This document shows positions 46,409-55,756 of a DNA stretch of 64,000 nt, in pieces (the first letter of the stretch is position 1; each line of letters begins with the position of its first letter). Made by a program: the position numbers and the translations under genes. The notes beneath the pieces are model-generated. The model searched no databases. It saw only the letters and a program-made list of their open reading frames with translations, and was not told where the DNA came from. Origin of the DNA: Rhizobium tropici CIAT 899 (lineage in GTDB: Bacteria; Pseudomonadota; Alphaproteobacteria; Rhizobiales; Rhizobiaceae); the NCBI RefSeq assembly GCF_000330885.1, contig NC_020059.1, positions 106,001 to 170,000 of the forward strand, read 5' to 3'.

Positions 46409-46460
46409 TAGAGCATGATGTCGTCCGAAAACCGCTCACACTTTTCGGCATCATGCTCTA
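46409..46460. repeat. Palindromic repeat element B, contains the recF stop codon
   Basis: TAGAGCATGATG (46409-46420) pairs with CATCATGCTCTA (46449-46460). The inner sequence TCCGAAAACCGCTC...TTTTCGG pairs further. The final CTA on the forward strand (46458-46460) is the reverse-strand TAG that ends recF. I recognise this as a common Rhizobium intergenic repeat. Confidence 0.9.
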
Positions 46461-47585
46461 AGATTTCGTAATGCCGCCTTGCGCCACGGTAAAGAATTGC
46501 GCGCGCTCGCCGAGCGCCGAGAACATCGACCTGTCGGTACCAGTCATGAAGGCTTGGCCGCCGAGGCCGTCGATGAGATCAAAGAGGGCTGCCCGCCGCC
46601 CCTCGTCGAGATGTGCAGCGATCTCGTCCAGTAGCAGGATCGGCGCATAGCCTGTAAGATTGCCGACGAGCCGCGCATGAGCAAGGATGAGCCCGACGAG
46701 CAGGGCCTTCTGCTCGCCGGTGGAGCAGCGTTCTGCCTCCATGTCCTTTTCGCGATGGCGTACGAGAAGATCGGCCCGGTGCGGCCCATCCAGCGTGCGG
46801 CCGGCAGCGGCGTCACGGTAACGCCCCTCGCGCAGCATATCGGCATAGGCATCTTCGAGATCGACGGCCGGCCTATCGAACTGTCCGTCGAGGAAGCCGG
46901 AAAGCGCGAGCGCTGCCGAGGGGAACGGCGTCGTTTCGCGGGTTTCGGCAATCAGCCGCGAGAGGAGGCCGAGCATTTCCTGCCGCGCGATCGCCATGGC
47001 GATGCCGAGGCTCGCCATCTGCTCCTCGATGCCGCCAAGCCAGGATGGATCGAACCGGTTTTCGGATAAAAGCTTGTTGCGGCTGCGCATGGCGCGCTCG
47101 AAATCGCTGGCGCGGCGGCCATGAGCGGGATCGAGCGACAGCACCAGCCGGTCGAGAAAGCGGCGACGCTCCGAGGAGCCGCCGGTGAACAGGCCATCCA
47201 TCGCCGGCGTCAGCCAGAGAACGCGCAAATGATCGGTCAGCTCGTCGACAGTCTTGGCCGGCGTGCCGTTGATTCGAAGCCGGCGGGCGGTCGATTCGTC
47301 CACCGTGTCGATGCCGGTACCGATCTGGACGCTACCGTCCATGCCTTCGAGCTCGGCAAAAATGGAAAATCCGCCTGGCGCATTGACCCGGGTGACGTCG
47401 GTATAGGCGGCGCGGCGCAGGCCCCGGCCGGGCGAAAGCAGCGACACGGCTTCCATGAGATTGGTCTTGCCCGCGCCATTGTCGCCGGTCAGCACCGCAT
47501 GCCGCACGTCAAGCGTCAGCGCCGCTGCCGCATAGTTGCGGAAGTCGGTCAGCTTGAGGCGCGAGATGAAAACCTTGTTCGGCAT
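46458..47585 (-). CDS. recF: DNA replication and repair protein RecF
   Basis: 375 residues. It binds gapped DNA and helps load RecA. Walker A is HAVLTGDNGAGKTNLMEAVS at about residue 30. LLSPGRGLRRAAY follows, and the C-terminal signature/Walker B region is CSTGEQKALLVGLILAHARL with PILLLDEIAAHLDEGRRAAL. ATG 47585 (MPNKVFISRLKLTDFRNY) is the family start. Its stop codon lies inside palindromic repeat B. Confidence 0.96.
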   Translation of the reverse strand: MPNKVFISRLKLTDFRNYAAAALTLDVRHAVLTGDNGAGKTNLMEAVSLLSPGRGLRRAAYTDVTRVNAPGGFSIFAELEGMDGSVQIGTGIDTVDESTARRLRINGTPAKTVDELTDHLRVLWLTPAMDGLFTGGSSERRRFLDRLVLSLDPAHGRRASDFERAMRSRNKLLSENRFDPSWLGGIEEQMASLGIAMAIARQEMLGLLSRLIAETRETTPFPSAALALSGFLDGQFDRPAVDLEDAYADMLREGRYRDAAAGRTLDGPHRADLLVRHREKDMEAERCSTGEQKALLVGLILAHARLVGNLTGYAPILLLDEIAAHLDEGRRAALFDLIDGLGGQAFMTGTDRSMFSALGERAQFFTVAQGGITKS

Positions 47586-47696
47586 AGATCCCTAGGATTC
47601 GCAATCGATGGCCGAGGGGTATGCCGAACCCCGCACGAGTGCAAGGTTTTTGCCTGTCGTCAGCGATGTCAATCGAACGAAGCACCGTCGAGGGCG

Positions 47697-47731
47697 ACCC
47701 CCGTCCTTCGACAGGCTCAGGATGAGGGTGG
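47697..47731 (+). repeat. Dispersed CCGTCCTTCGACAGGCTCAGG-type repeat
   Basis: CCCGTCCTTCGACAGGCTCA and GGATGAGGGTGG form an imperfect palindrome with TCCTTCGACAGG/GGCTCAGGATG, a common rhizobial intergenic element. It sits between recF and the direct repeat at 47776. Confidence 0.6.
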
Positions 47732-47775
47732 AGCGAATCTCGCGCCCAAATCAAAGAAATTGAAATGCCGAAGGT

Positions 47776-47895
47776 TAGTCCTCTCGGTGAAGAGGCCCGC
47801 GGGCCCGTCTCGAACCACGAGGACGGGTGATTCGCGTGTTCAAAATAAAATCCAGCCGAACCATCGCCCGGATTCATGTGAAACAATCTGAATTC
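47776..47895 (+). repeat. Direct repeat copy 1 (flanks the streptomycin kinase gene)
   Basis: About 120 bp that matches 48794-48912 in the same orientation at roughly 80% by eye. Shared parts include GAAGAGGCCC, CCGTCTCGAACCACGAGG, TGATTCGCGT, AAAATCC.GCCGAA and ATGTGAAAC. In this copy the hairpin that is the dnaJ terminator in copy 2 is degenerate. It lies upstream of the aph gene in the 387-bp recF-aph gap; no gene is seen in that gap. Confidence 0.85.
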
Positions 47896-47972
47896 CCGCA
47901 GAAGTTGGCGCCGGCACGTAGTGCTACCTATATCGCTATGCTTCGGAGACTTTTTGGGCGAAGGGGCATCAA

Positions 47973-48776
47973 TTGGAATTTGTAGAAGCACTGCTTGCAA
48001 AAGCGAGCCGCGACTGGACGCGAGTGAAGACAGGCGAATCGGGAGATCTTGTCTATCGGCGCGAAGATGGCCGTGCCTATGCGAAAATAGCAGCCTCAGC
48101 CCGATCGGCAGACCTTGCCGGCGAGCGCGACCGGCTGCTTTGGCTGCAGGGCAAAGGCATTGCCGTGCCTGAGGTCATCGACTGGCGCGAGACGGAGGAC
48201 GGTGCGTGCTTGATCATGACGGCGATCGCCGGTGTACCGGCCACCGATCTGGACGGAGAGACGCTGCTGAAAGCCTGGTCCTCGATGGCGCAGCAGCTGA
48301 AAGTTCTTCACGAGCTGCCCGCAGATCAATGCCCCTTTGATCGCAGCCTGTCGCTGATGTTCGCAAAGGCGGCGGATGTAGTTGCGCGAGATGTAGTGAA
48401 CCCGGATTTTCTGCCGCCGGAGGATCAGGATAGGCCCGCCCGCGACCTGCTTGATCGCGTCGAGCGCGATCTGCCCGTCCGGCTGGATCAGGAGGCCATC
48501 GACAGGGTTCTCTGCCATGGCGATGCCTGCATGCCCAACTTTATGGTCGATCCGCATAGCCTGCAATGTACCGGGCTGATCGATCTCGGCCGTGTCGGCA
48601 AGGCCGATCGCTATGTTGATTTCACGCTCATGATTGCCAATGCCGAGGAAAACTGGACCGCGCCAGAGCAAGGCGAACGGGCTTTTTCAATTCTGTTTGA
48701 GACAATGGAAATCAAGAAGCCGGATCGCGAGCGTCTCGCCTTCTATCTCCGGCTCGATCCGCTAACCTGGGGCTGA
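47973..48776 (+). CDS. APH(3'') family streptomycin phosphotransferase (StrA-like)
   Basis: 267 residues. It phosphorylates the 3''-OH of streptomycin. The kinase fold shows TGESGDLVYRREDGRAYAKI (N-lobe), the Brenner motif CHGDACMPNFMVDP (catalytic Asp in HGD and Asn) and the metal site LIDLGRVGKADRYVDF. The C-terminus DRERLAFYLRLDPLTWG appears identical to that of the transferable StrA, APH(3'')-Ib, as I remember it, and most blocks resemble it closely. TTG 47973 is the likely start, with AAGGGG 6 bp upstream. The gene lies alone in forward orientation between recF and dnaJ, flanked by two direct repeats. Confidence 0.9.
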   Translation: MEFVEALLAKASRDWTRVKTGESGDLVYRREDGRAYAKIAASARSADLAGERDRLLWLQGKGIAVPEVIDWRETEDGACLIMTAIAGVPATDLDGETLLKAWSSMAQQLKVLHELPADQCPFDRSLSLMFAKAADVVARDVVNPDFLPPEDQDRPARDLLDRVERDLPVRLDQEAIDRVLCHGDACMPNFMVDPHSLQCTGLIDLGRVGKADRYVDFTLMIANAEENWTAPEQGERAFSILFETMEIKKPDRERLAFYLRLDPLTWG

Positions 48777-48793
48777 TTCGTGATTGCCAAAAC

Positions 48794-48912
48794 TAGCCCT
48801 CATGGCGAAGAGGCCCATCGGGCCGTCTCGAACCACGAGGGCGGCTGATTCGCGTCCCCAACAAAAAATCCGGCCGAATCATCGGCCGGATTGATGTGAA
48901 ACACTTCTGATT
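48794..48912 (+). repeat. Direct repeat copy 2 (next to the dnaJ 3' end)
   Basis: The partner of 47776-47895. It starts 18 bp after the aph stop and ends just before the dnaJ stop codon. It contains the intact dnaJ terminator hairpin (48863-48892). Confidence 0.85.
48863..48892 (-). terminator. Strong intrinsic terminator of dnaJ
   Basis: Perfect 11-bp stem AATCCGGCCGA/TCGGCCGGATT (48867-48877 with 48882-48892) followed on the reverse strand by six T (48863-48868). It is 26 bp after the dnaJ stop. Confidence 0.92.
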
Positions 48913-48918
48913 CGCGAA

Positions 48919-50064
48919 TCAGTCGCTGAACGTATCGAAGAAATCCTTCATGCGGGCGAAGAAGCCCGTCGATTCGGGATTGTTGTCCTTCGAAGAGATC
49001 TGCTCGAATTCCTGCAGCAGTTCGCGCTGGCGCTTGGTGAGCTTCTGCGGCGTTTCGATCTGGATCTGGATGTAGAGATCGCCGACCTGGCTGGAGCGCA
49101 GCACTGGCATTCCCTTGCCCTTCAGGCGGAACTGCTTGCCGACCTGCGTTCCCTCGGGAACGCTGACGCGCGATTTCGTACCATCGAGCGTCGCCACATC
49201 GAAGGTGCCGCCAAGCGCTGCCGTCGTCATCGAGATCGGCACGGCGCAATAGAGATCTGCGCCATCCCGCTGGAAGAACTCATGCGGCTTGACGGAGAGG
49301 AAGATGTAAAGGTCGCCGGAAGGACCGCCTCGAAGACCCGCTTCGCCTTCGCCCTGCAGGCGAATGCGCGTGCCGTCTTCGATGCCGGCCGGAATGTTCA
49401 CGGAGAGCGAGCGCTCTTCAGTCACACGGCCCTGGCCATGACATTTGGTGCAGGGATCGGGAATGATCTGGCCGCGGCCATGACAGGTCGGGCAGGTGCG
49501 TTCGACGGAGAAGAAGCCCTGCGCGGCGCGAACGCGGCCGGAACCCTGGCAGGTGCCGCAGGTCTTTGGCTGCGTGCCTGGCTTGGCCCCCGAGCCGGAA
49601 CAGACGTCGCAGGTGATCGAGGTCGGAACGCGGATCTGCGCGGTCTTGCCGCTGAAAGCTTCCTCGAGCGAGATTTCCATATTGTAGCGAAGATCGGCGC
49701 CGCGCTCGCGGCCACCGGACGAGCGTCCGCGAGCGCGTCCGCCACCCATCATCTCGCCGAAAATATCTTCGAAAATATCGGAGAAGCCGCCGCCGCCGAA
49801 ACCGGCTCCGAAGCCGCCACCGCCGCCCATGCCACCATGCTCGAAGGCTGCATGGCCGTAGCGGTCATAGGCTGCGCGCTTTTGCGGGTCCTTGAGCGTT
49901 TCGTAGGCTTCGTTGATTTCCTTGAACTTCCGCTCGGCGTTGCTGTCGTCCGGATTCTTATCCGGATGAAATTGCATCGCCAGCTTGCGAAAGGCGCTCT
50001 TCAGCTCTTTCTCGTCCGCTGTTTTTGAGACGCCCAATGTCTCGTAAAAATCCGCTTTTGCCAT
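48919..50064 (-). CDS. dnaJ: Chaperone DnaJ (Hsp40)
   Basis: 381 residues. The J domain with [20 protein letters not shown] (HPD) is followed by a Gly/Phe-rich linker ([18 protein letters not shown]). Four CxxCxGxG zinc repeats come next ([32 protein letters not shown]), then the C-terminal substrate domain. It stimulates DnaK ATPase and delivers substrates. ATG 50064 is the family start. It follows dnaK after 82 bp. Confidence 0.98.
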
Positions 50065-50091
50065 TAAGGACTAGACCCCGGAAATGGATTT

Positions 50092-50114
50092 CCGGCTGCC
50101 CCGAAGGCAGCCGG
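50092..50114 (-). terminator. Hairpin between dnaK and dnaJ
   Basis: CCGGCTGCC (50092-50100) pairs with GGCAGCCGG (50106-50114) across a short CCGAA loop (TTCGG on the reverse strand). There is no T-run on the reverse strand, so it is likely a processing or attenuation element that lowers dnaJ relative to dnaK. Confidence 0.5.
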
Positions 50115-50146
50115 ATTTAAGTCTCCTAGAACCTTTCGGTTCGTGC

Positions 50147-52066
50147 TTATGCAGACCGCTTATGGTCGCCTTCGTCCTTGATTTCCTCGTAGTCGGCATC
50201 GACGACATCGTCCTTGCCGCCTGCTGCCGAGGCGTCGCCGGAACCGGCTTCCGCTTGCTGCGATTCATAGATCGCCTGGCCGAGCTTCATGGAAACTTCC
50301 ATAAGCGTCTGGGTCTTGGCCTTGATGTCTTCGGCATCCGGTTCGGAAGCTTCGGTTGCCGCCTTCAGCGCTGCAATCGCATCGGAAATCGCGGTGCGAT
50401 CGGCTTCGGTGACCTTGTCGCCGTAATCCTTCAGCGACTTCTCGCTGGAGTGGATCAGGCTTTCAGCCTGGTTCTTGGCTTCGACACCTTCGCGGCGCTT
50501 CTTGTCTTCGGCAGCATGGGCTTCGGCATCCTTGACCATCTTCTCGATGTCGGCGTCGGAAAGACCGCCGGAAGCCTGGATGCGGATCTGCTGTTCCTTG
50601 CCGGTGCCCTTATCCTTGGCCGAAACCTGGACGATGCCGTTGGCGTCGATATCGAAGGTGACTTCGATCTGCGGAACACCGCGCGGTGCCGGCGGCAGGC
50701 CGACGAGGTCGAACTGGCCGAGCAGCTTGTTGTCTGCAGCCATTTCGCGCTCGCCCTGCGAAACACGGATGGTCACGGCCGACTGGTTGTCGTCGGCGGT
50801 CGAGAAGGTCTGGGACTTCTTCGTCGGGATCGTCGTGTTGCGTTCGATCAGACGGGTGAAGACGCCGCCCAGCGTTTCGATGCCGAGAGACAGCGGGGTC
50901 ACGTCGAGGAGCAGAACGTCCTTGACATCGCCCTGCAGAACGCCGGCCTGGATAGCGGCGCCGAGCGCGACGACTTCATCCGGGTTGACGCCCTTGTGCG
51001 GCTCCTTGCCGAACAGCTGCTTGACGACTTCCTGTACCTTCGGCATGCGGCTCATGCCGCCGACGAGAACGACTTCGTCGATCTCGGCAGCCGTAACGCC
51101 GGCATCCTTGAGGGCTGCCTTGCACGGAGCGATGGTGCGCTGGACGAGATCGTCGACCAGGCTTTCCAGCTTGGCGCGGGTCAGCTTCAGCGTCAGGTGC
51201 TTCGGGCCGGTAGCGTCCGCCGTAATGAAGGGCAGGTTGATTTCGGTCTGCTGTGCGGACGAAAGTTCGATCTTGGCCTTTTCGGCAGCTTCCTTGAGGC
51301 GCTGCAGAGCAAGCTTGTCGCCCTTGAGATCGATGCCGTTGTCCTTCTTGAACTCGGCGACGAGATATTCGACGAGGCGCATGTCGAAGTCTTCACCGCC
51401 GAGGAAGGTATCGCCGTTGGTCGACTTCACTTCGAAGACGCCGTCGCCGATTTCCAGGATGGAGATATCGAAGGTGCCGCCGCCAAGGTCGTAAACGGCG
51501 ATGGTCTTGCCGTCCTTCTTGTCGAGGCCGTAAGCAAGGGCTGCAGCCGTCGGCTCGTTGATGATGCGCAGGACTTCAAGACCGGCGATCTTGCCGGCAT
51601 CCTTGGTTGCCTGGCGCTGCGCGTCGTTGAAGTATGCGGGAACGGTGATGACGGCCTTTTCGACCTTTTCGCCGAGGTAGGATTCGGCGGTTTCCTTCAT
51701 CTTCTGAAGGATCATTGCGGAAATCTGTGCGGGCGAATAGCCCTTGCCGTTGGCTTCTACCCAGGCGTCGCCATTGTCGCCCCGAACGATGTTGAAGGGA
51801 ACAAGGTGCTTGTCCTTCTCGACCGTCGGATCTTCGTAGCGGCGGCCGATGAGGCGCTTGACAGCGAAGAGGGTGTTTGTGGGGTTGGTGACAGCCTGGC
51901 GCTTGGCCGGCTGGCCGACGAGACGTTCACCATCGTCGGTGAAGGCAACCATGGAGGGGGTCGTCCGGGCGCCTTCGGCATTTTCGATCACTTTTGCGTC
52001 TTTACCGTCCATGACGGCGACGCAGGAATTTGTCGTTCCAAGGTCGATACCAATTACTTTTGCCAT
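50147..52066 (-). CDS. dnaK: Chaperone DnaK (Hsp70)
   Basis: 639 residues. The ATPase domain starts [20 protein letters not shown]. It contains [20 protein letters not shown] and [15 protein letters not shown] with [20 protein letters not shown]. The substrate domain includes [23 protein letters not shown] 52066 is the family start; the frame is open 15 codons further. A heat-shock sigma factor promoter lies about 110 bp upstream (52175-52206). dnaJ follows in the same operon. Confidence 0.99.
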   Translation of the reverse strand: MAKVIGIDLGTTNSCVAVMDGKDAKVIENAEGARTTPSMVAFTDDGERLVGQPAKRQAVTNPTNTLFAVKRLIGRRYEDPTVEKDKHLVPFNIVRGDNGDAWVEANGKGYSPAQISAMILQKMKETAESYLGEKVEKAVITVPAYFNDAQRQATKDAGKIAGLEVLRIINEPTAAALAYGLDKKDGKTIAVYDLGGGTFDISILEIGDGVFEVKSTNGDTFLGGEDFDMRLVEYLVAEFKKDNGIDLKGDKLALQRLKEAAEKAKIELSSAQQTEINLPFITADATGPKHLTLKLTRAKLESLVDDLVQRTIAPCKAALKDAGVTAAEIDEVVLVGGMSRMPKVQEVVKQLFGKEPHKGVNPDEVVALGAAIQAGVLQGDVKDVLLLDVTPLSLGIETLGGVFTRLIERNTTIPTKKSQTFSTADDNQSAVTIRVSQGEREMAADNKLLGQFDLVGLPPAPRGVPQIEVTFDIDANGIVQVSAKDKGTGKEQQIRIQASGGLSDADIEKMVKDAEAHAAEDKKRREGVEAKNQAESLIHSSEKSLKDYGDKVTEADRTAISDAIAALKAATEASEPDAEDIKAKTQTLMEVSMKLGQAIYESQQAEAGSGDASAAGGKDDVVDADYEEIKDEGDHKRSA

Positions 52067-52174
52067 GTCATTCTCTCCTTGAAGCAAGCTATCGGAACCC
52101 CTGTCAGGCATTCCATTGACAGCCCCTTACGGGATGGTCTTGAGGATTGCGCAGCCATGACTGCGGTGATGCCG

Positions 52175-52206
52175 CGTATATAAGTAGCGGTTTTACTGAC
52201 TGCAAG
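52175..52206 (-). promoter_or_regulatory. RpoH (heat-shock sigma-32) promoter of dnaKJ
   Basis: On the reverse strand CTTG (52203-52206), an 18-bp spacer, then CTTATATACG (52175-52184). This is a full match to the alphaproteobacterial RpoH consensus CTTG-N17/18-CYTATNTNNG. Transcription would start about 100 nt upstream of the dnaK ATG. Nothing else is recognised between 52207 and the end of the PBP gene at 52464. Confidence 0.85.
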
Positions 52207-52463
52207 GCAGGAAATGGCCCGAAATCCAGCAAAACAAATGGTTTGTCGCTCAAATTCCACATGGTCCCATATGCGCCGGGGACCTCAGGAATTGACGCGA
52301 CCGCGTATCAGAGCAGCCTTGCTGCGGCCATGCAAGCGTCTACTGCATAATTCTCTAAATCCGGATCGATTTAAGAATAAAATTCTGCAGCAGGTCCAAA
52401 GTGCCGCAGCGACCTTGGCGCCCCTGTATGACGCACGGTGCTGTGGGGTGCGAAATTGCGATT

Positions 52464-54860
52464 TTATCGGCCCAGGATGACATCGAGCAGCGACGAGCGG
52501 TGCGGCCGCGCCGTGACGACCGGAGCGCCGCCATCGCCGACATCGGCGGGCGGTATATCGCCGTCATATCGATTGGAGCTGTAAGGGTTGGCGTCGTCGG
52601 CCAGATTTGCCGGCGGCAGGTCCTGCGGGTCGTCGTTCGCGGAGGCCTGGTTGACAACCTGCGGCTGGGTCGGCTGTTGCGACGGCCTTTGCTGCAAGGC
52701 TGGCTGTTGCATAGGCTGCCCGCCATTGGCGACGCCGGAGATGATGTTGCCGATGGTGGTCGGCTGGTCGCCGTTCGGTCCTGCCTGCGCCATCGGCAGG
52801 CCGTTGTCGATGATCTGGCCGCCGCCGAAGATCGGCGTCGGCGCGATGCCCTTGTGGGCGGCGACCATGAATTCCTTCCACGCCTTTGCCGGCAGACCGC
52901 CGCCCGTCACCTTGCGCATCGACTTGCCGTCGTCATTGCCGAACCAGACGCCTGTGGTCAGGTGGCTGGTGAAGCCGACGAACAGCGCGTCGCGGAAGGA
53001 TTGCGTCGTGCCCGACTTGCCGGCCGCCTGCCAGCCTGGAATGCGTGCTGTCTTGCCGGTGCCGTTAGTGATGACGCCGGCCATCATGGCGTTCATGTTC
53101 GTAACAATATCCGGGTTGAGCACGCGCTCCGGATTGTCTGTATTGGCGTGGTACAGCACCTTGCCGGAGGCGGTCGTTACCTTGGTGACGACATGTGGCG
53201 CCACTTTGTAGCCGCCGTTCATGAAGGTGGCATAAGCGGAGGTCAGCTCCAGCAGCGACACTTCGGACGTGCCGAGCGCGATCGAGGCATTGGCCTGCAG
53301 ATCCGATTCGATGCCGAGCCTGCGGGCGACCTTGATGACCTGATCCGGCCCGACTTCGGCGACCAGCTGCGCGGCAACGGTGTTCAGCGAATGCGCGATC
53401 GCGGTGGCAAGCGTGACAGGGCCGCTATAGCGCTGTTCATAATTTTCAGGCGCCCAGTTGCCGATCTTGACCGGCATGTCGTTGCGGATGGAATTGGGTG
53501 TCAGGCCCATCTCAAGCGCTGCGGTATAGACGAACGGCTTGAAAGCGGAGCCCGGCTGGCGCTTGGCGGTGACCGCGCGATTGAACTGGCTCTGTGCATA
53601 GTCGCGGCCGCCAACGAGAGCACGGACGGCGCCTGTCGCGTCGACGGAAACCAGTGAGGCCTGCGATGCGTTCAGCTTCTTGCCTTCCTTTTCGAGCACA
53701 TCGCTGAGTGCCTTCTCTGCCTTCTCCTCCAGCGACATGTCGAGCGTGGTGTCCACGATCAGGTCTTCCTTGACATCGCCGCCGATCAGCTTCGGTAGCT
53801 GGTCCATGACCATGTCGGCGACGTAATTCTCGGCGCCGCTCCAGTAGCTCTTCGATCGTGTCGGCGGCTGGGACATCGCCGTCTTGGTATCGGCCTCGGT
53901 GATGAAGCCTTGATCCTGCATCGCCTGCAGCACCAGTTGCGCGCGCGCCTCGGCGGCGGCAGGATCGCGGGCGGGCGACAGCCGCGAGGGAGCCTTGACC
54001 AGGCCGGCGAGCATGGCGGCCTCGCCGAGATTGACGTCCTTGGCCGATTTATTGAAGTAGCGCCGCGAGGCGGCCTCGACGCCATAGGCGTTGGAGCCGA
54101 AATAGACGCGGTTCAGGTACATCGTCAGGATCTGATCCTTGGTGTACTTGTGCTCCAGCCACAGCGCCAGCAGTACTTCCTGCACTTTGCGTTCCAGCGT
54201 GCGGTCCGGCGACAGGAAGAGGTTCTTGGCGAGCTGCTGCGTCAGCGTCGAGCCGCCCTGAACGGCATGTCCCGTCACGATATTCGTCACCACCGCGCGG
54301 CCAAGGCCGATCGGATCGAAGCCGAAATGCGAGTAGAAGCGCCGATCCTCGATCGCGACGATAGCCTCGGGAATATAGGGCGACATCTCGCTCAGCGATA
54401 CGGCCTCGCCGCCCGTGGTACCGCGATTGGCGATCAGGGTTCCGTCGAGACCGTTGATCTTGACGTTCGGCGGCCGTTCAGGGATGGACCAGGTGCTGGC
54501 GCTCGGCATGCGCGAGCCGTAGTAGGCGACGAGCCCAGCAAGGCCGATACCGGCCCAGAGGCAGAGTACAAGACCCCAGTAGATCGTCGAACGGATGAAG
54601 CCGAAAAAGCCGCGCCGCGGCCGCGCACGGCGTGCCGGTTTGCGGCGGCTGCGGCGAGGCTTTTCGACCACGGGCTCATCCTCGTCGTCTTCGTCGGGCT
54701 CCGGCTCTTCGTAGTATGTTTTGGAAGAAGACGAATATTTCTTGGCCGAACGCCTGTTGCCGATGATGCGCTCGCCGGCATTGAATCCGTCCTCGATGCG
54801 TTCCCGGCCGCTGGAAAAGGATGGTTCTATCCTCTGGCTTGATTTCTTCTTATCTGCCAT
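52464..54860 (-). CDS. mrcA: Class A penicillin-binding protein (PBP1A family)
   Basis: 798 residues. A basic N-terminal cytoplasmic tail (RRKPARRARPRRGFFGFIRS) precedes one membrane helix. The glycosyltransferase domain has AIVAIEDRRFYSHFGFDPIG and GGSTLTQQLAKNLFLSPDRT. The transpeptidase has SxxK in GSAFKPFVYTA, SxN in AIAHSLNTVAAQL and KTG-type KSGTTQSFRDALF. It polymerises and cross-links peptidoglycan. The C-terminal tail is Gln/Pro-rich and disordered (QQRPSQQPTQPQ). The symbol is by family only; several PBP1 paralogues usually exist in rhizobia. Confidence 0.93.
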   Translation of the reverse strand: MADKKKSSQRIEPSFSSGRERIEDGFNAGERIIGNRRSAKKYSSSSKTYYEEPEPDEDDEDEPVVEKPRRSRRKPARRARPRRGFFGFIRSTIYWGLVLCLWAGIGLAGLVAYYGSRMPSASTWSIPERPPNVKINGLDGTLIANRGTTGGEAVSLSEMSPYIPEAIVAIEDRRFYSHFGFDPIGLGRAVVTNIVTGHAVQGGSTLTQQLAKNLFLSPDRTLERKVQEVLLALWLEHKYTKDQILTMYLNRVYFGSNAYGVEAASRRYFNKSAKDVNLGEAAMLAGLVKAPSRLSPARDPAAAEARAQLVLQAMQDQGFITEADTKTAMSQPPTRSKSYWSGAENYVADMVMDQLPKLIGGDVKEDLIVDTTLDMSLEEKAEKALSDVLEKEGKKLNASQASLVSVDATGAVRALVGGRDYAQSQFNRAVTAKRQPGSAFKPFVYTAALEMGLTPNSIRNDMPVKIGNWAPENYEQRYSGPVTLATAIAHSLNTVAAQLVAEVGPDQVIKVARRLGIESDLQANASIALGTSEVSLLELTSAYATFMNGGYKVAPHVVTKVTTASGKVLYHANTDNPERVLNPDIVTNMNAMMAGVITNGTGKTARIPGWQAAGKSGTTQSFRDALFVGFTSHLTTGVWFGNDDGKSMRKVTGGGLPAKAWKEFMVAAHKGIAPTPIFGGGQIIDNGLPMAQAGPNGDQPTTIGNIISGVANGGQPMQQPALQQRPSQQPTQPQVVNQASANDDPQDLPPANLADDANPYSSNRYDGDIPPADVGDGGAPVVTARPHRSSLLDVILGR

Positions 54861-55153
54861 TGCCGGCCGGTCGTACCTCGGTGCCCTTGTATTCCATGCC
54901 TTCTATCAGGCTGATCGCAGCGGCGGTAGCGCGCTTCGAGCCAATGGGCGATCGAGGTAAAGCAACCCGCCTTGGTTCGGCCTCTCCTGAAGACATCAAA
55001 TCCCGCCTGAAGTGTAAATGCGGCGATTTAAGGAGGGATTAAGAACATTCCGCCCCGCAACGGCGGCGATCTCTCCCTGCGACCGGCGGGCGCGCAAGGA
55101 ACTTTTTGCCACCCTGAGCATTATCCTCTCATAAAAACAAAGAGGGCGAGCAC

Positions 55154-55342
55154 ATGACTTCATTACTGAAGATAGAGAAAATTGAAGAGAGCAAGCTGCG
55201 GGAGGTCTGGAGCGTCGAGGATTTCGTCCGACGCCACCGGATTTGCAAGGAGGAGGAAGCCCGGCTGAAAAAGCTGTTCGGCGACTTCGCAACGAAGCAG
55301 GAATTGCTCTCCAACGCGCAGCGGCCGCCCCAATTCCGTTGA
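55154..55342 (+). CDS. Small conserved-type protein, unknown
   Basis: 62 residues, Lys/Glu/Arg-rich. The second half, RRHRICKEEEARLKKLFGDF and ATKQELLSNA, reads like a short DNA- or protein-binding helical pair (possible weak helix-turn-helix) seen in rhizobial small proteins, but I cannot name a family. ATG 55154 has GAGGGCGAG 4-8 bp upstream. The 293-bp gap before it holds the upstream region of the PBP gene and no clear element. Confidence 0.5.
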   Translation: MTSLLKIEKIEESKLREVWSVEDFVRRHRICKEEEARLKKLFGDFATKQELLSNAQRPPQFR

Positions 55343-55378
55343 AATAAAGTGGTTGGCCGGTGCGATGTTCATCGTGAG

Positions 55379-55405
55379 CCGCTGCGATCGAACGGATCGC
55401 AGCGG
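55379..55405 (+). promoter_or_regulatory. Perfect hairpin directly before a ribosome-binding site
   Basis: CCGCTGCGATC (55379-55389), loop GAACG, GATCGCAGCGG (55395-55405). The right side of the stem is followed immediately by AGGAGG and the ATG of the next small gene (55420). It may affect access to that site, or it may be a processing hairpin. Confidence 0.55.
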
Positions 55406-55419
55406 AGGAGGCTGAGCCA

Positions 55420-55542
55420 ATGTGGAAACGTTTCGAACTGTGGCTGGTGGACCAGATCGACCGGATATTCGGCCTCGAGCGGCTTGCGCGCCGTGCCGGC
55501 TTTTCTCCGGATGAGGCGAGGCGGATCGCACGTGAAAAGTAG
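55420..55542 (+). CDS. Very small protein, unknown
   Basis: 40 codons encoding MWKRFELWLVDQIDRIFGLE, LARRAGFSPDEA and RRIAREK. It has an ideal AGGAGG ribosome-binding site 9-14 bp before the ATG. The sequence looks like an amphipathic helix followed by a helix with the pattern of a short DNA-binding turn. Too short to name. It probably shares a transcript with 55154-55342. Confidence 0.5.
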   Translation: MWKRFELWLVDQIDRIFGLERLARRAGFSPDEARRIAREK

Positions 55543-55756
55543 CTTTCCTGAGGCTTGATGTATCTGCGGCCGCCGGTGTTTCCTTGCAATTTGGGAATAC
55601 TATACGCACTCGTATCGAATGAGGCTGCGTCGATACTTCACGTACAACAAGCAATCTTCCATATTTTCGAATGCTCTGAACAAGGTTATAGTATTGTCAT
55701 GTGGCCGTCTCCATCGACGGCTCCAAGCAATTGGTAGCGCGTGAGGAGGAGTGTTC

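Noticed and set aside
50084..52183. A 699-codon forward frame opposite dnaK
   Set aside because: It is the mirror of dnaK codon bias in a high-GC genome. It has no family motif, and dnaK on the other strand is beyond doubt.
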